From: Chloroflexota bacterium | Lineage (GTDB): Bacteria; Chloroflexota; Anaerolineae; Aggregatilineales; UBA2796 | Length of the DNA stretch: 25,383 bases | Assembly (NCBI GenBank): GCA_003695215.1 | Contig: RFIM01000110.1 | Location: forward strand, 1 to 25,383 | Direction: 5' to 3' | Shown here: in pieces, positions 24,295-25,383 of the stretch | How positions within the stretch are numbered: position 1 is the first letter of the stretch | Layout: every line of letters begins with the position of its first letter | Translations under genes and position numbers: made by a program | The notes under the pieces: generated by a model | Seen by the model: the letters and a program-made list of their open reading frames with translations, nothing else | Databases searched by the model: none | What the model was told of the DNA's origin: nothing

Positions 24295-25374
24295 TTACTG
24301 GGCAGCCTTTCGTTGAGAGCTAGGACGCACTTTCACGGCGTTCAGCCGCGCTTCTAAATAGTTGGCGATAGCGCCGAAGATGCTGCGCAGCTCCGAGCCG
24401 AGATACTCGAACGGAATCTGCTCTTGCAAGGTCGGCAGCATCTGCAGCGCTCGTCCGCCACAGACACACCAGATCGGCTTGCCTTGGCTATCCGTTGGCA
24501 CGTTGAAATTCACTAGCTTGAGCGCGTTGGCAGGCTGATCGGTATAGTACAAGATGACAGAGGCGTGCATGCCGTTCAGCGCCGATTGCACTACGCTTGG
24601 CTCTAGCTCGTTGCCGATATGAATGACCGACCAGCCCGCGCGGCGCAGCAGCAAGCCGACGATCAGCAGGTCAATTTCGTTTTGTTCGCCCGGAAAGCCA
24701 ATGGTGATCACAGGGCTGTGAGCGCGCAGCGCGCTCGGCGTGGTTTGGATCATATGCAGCAAGCGTTGGCGTGCGTAATTGACAGCGAAGCGCTCGACCG
24801 TGATCGGCACCTCGCCACGCGCCCGTTGTGCTAGGATGAGGTGTAAAGCGCCGCGTAAGACATTGATCAAGGTTGTCTCAAGCGTGTAGAGCGCTGCAGC
24901 CTCATTGTAAAGCCGATCGGCGTGGCGCTCATCAAGCGTGGTCATGGCGTTGGCGAGATCGCGGCTGATCGCCTCAGGCGAGCGCGGCCCACTTGGCGTG
25001 GCTGGCACTTGCATTTCTGGAACGCGCACGGTTGGGTCTATGCCGCTGACCAGCATGTTGGTCAGCTGGCTGACAGCCTGGCCGATGCTCACACCATTTT
25101 CGGTTTGCTGGATCAGCCAGAAGAGAATTGCCACGTCGCGTTCCGAGTACAAGCGGTAGCCATGCGCTGTGCGGTGTGGCGTCGGCAGGCCGTAGCGCCT
25201 TTCCCATGCGCGCAGGGTCGCCGCTGTGATGCCCGTGCGCTGGCAAACGGCTTTCACATTGAAGACGGGTTCATCCGAGAAGGACGACAACAAAAGGGTT
25301 GGGTTGACCACAGGAACATCACTTTCGCGCTCAAAGCGCCCTAGATAACAATACGCCCACAATCTTTTGATCAT
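24295..25374 (-). CDS. MerR-family regulator with CarH/LitR-like B12-domain architecture, degenerate cobalamin site
   Basis: The 359-residue protein has a MerR winged HTH (about 38-105: FNVKAVCQRTGITAATLRAWERRYGLPTP, then HGYRLYSERDVAILFWL), a Pro-rich linker, a helical cap domain (about 130-215) and a Rossmann-like B12-binding fold (about 222-345: ITIGFPGEQNEIDLLIVGLLL, GWSVIHIGNELEPSVVQSAL). CarH-type light sensors bind adenosylcobalamin with a Trp and Glu-His in the cap and an E-x-H motif in the Rossmann domain. Here those positions read Arg184, Glu194-Arg195 and Glu230-Gln-Asn232, so the cofactor contacts are gone. It may sense another ligand or none. ATG at 25374 is 9 nt from the window edge, so a different start cannot be excluded. 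Confidence 0.88.
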   Translation of the reverse strand: MIKRLWAYCYLGRFERESDVPVVNPTLLLSSFSDEPVFNVKAVCQRTGITAATLRAWERRYGLPTPHRTAHGYRLYSERDVAILFWLIQQTENGVSIGQAVSQLTNMLVSGIDPTVRVPEMQVPATPSGPRSPEAISRDLANAMTTLDERHADRLYNEAAALYTLETTLINVLRGALHLILAQRARGEVPITVERFAVNYARQRLLHMIQTTPSALRAHSPVITIGFPGEQNEIDLLIVGLLLRRAGWSVIHIGNELEPSVVQSALNGMHASVILYYTDQPANALKLVNFNVPTDSQGKPIWCVCGGRALQMLPTLQEQIPFEYLGSELRSIFGAIANYLEARLNAVKVRPSSQRKAAQ

Positions 25375-25383
25375 TCTAACAGC

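Noticed and set aside
1..25383. Mobile element, prophage or defence island
   Set aside because: No transposase, integrase, terminal repeats or CRISPR repeats were seen, and gene content and spacing are those of ordinary chromosomal operons.

Overview
The window looks like chromosomal housekeeping DNA from a member of the Chloroflexota, most likely near Anaerolineae. This assignment is inferred from gene content and was not tested by phylogeny. The supporting gene content is a PAS plus triple-GAF sensor kinase, tandem DegV proteins, a RecG with a long N-terminal extension, a DUF4013 membrane protein, an MGDG-synthase-type glycosyltransferase, a MerR/B12-type regulator and a short HTH regulator. 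The DNA is moderately GC-rich and coding density is high. I see no insertion sequence, phage gene, CRISPR array or rRNA.

Layout. Positions 1-8424 (minus strand) form a tightly packed run read right to left: degV-like, degV, recG, a DinB-like gene, ygfZ-like, and a multi-GAF histidine kinase whose C-terminus leaves the window. Upstream of it lie a single-receiver protein (8554-8949, minus) and a 349-bp intergenic stretch ending in a strong promoter and a tRNA-Ser(GCU) on the plus strand. Next, on the minus strand, come a membrane M28-peptidase-like gene and a diacylglycerol glycosyltransferase. After these is a minus-strand block of hsp20, lon, response regulator, TlpA-like thioredoxin and DUF4013 membrane protein.

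At about 16.7 kb the strand switches at a divergent promoter region that carries a perfect 13-bp inverted repeat. The plus-strand genes are purB, a HisZ-like gene and hisG (the last two overlap), then pyk with its own promoter. A hairpin separates pyk from a convergent minus-strand set: an HTH regulator with its own promoter, an unrecognised conserved-looking protein, an SRPBCC protein, and a MerR regulator with a B12-domain architecture.

How the genes fit together. Hsp20 and Lon form a protein quality-control unit. PurB makes AICAR, which is also the by-product of histidine synthesis, so the purB-hisZ-hisG linkage makes metabolic sense. DegV proteins bind fatty acids, and the glycosyltransferase probably builds glycolipids. 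The most unusual signals are several family members that lack key residues: a MerR/B12 regulator without its cobalamin-contacting Trp and His residues, an M28 peptidase lacking the general-base Glu, a DegV paralogue lacking the head-group motif, and an atypical receiver. A second oddity is a HisZ-like protein that keeps an anticodon-binding domain and sits beside a long-form HisG, which should not need it. I found no clear new multi-gene system.
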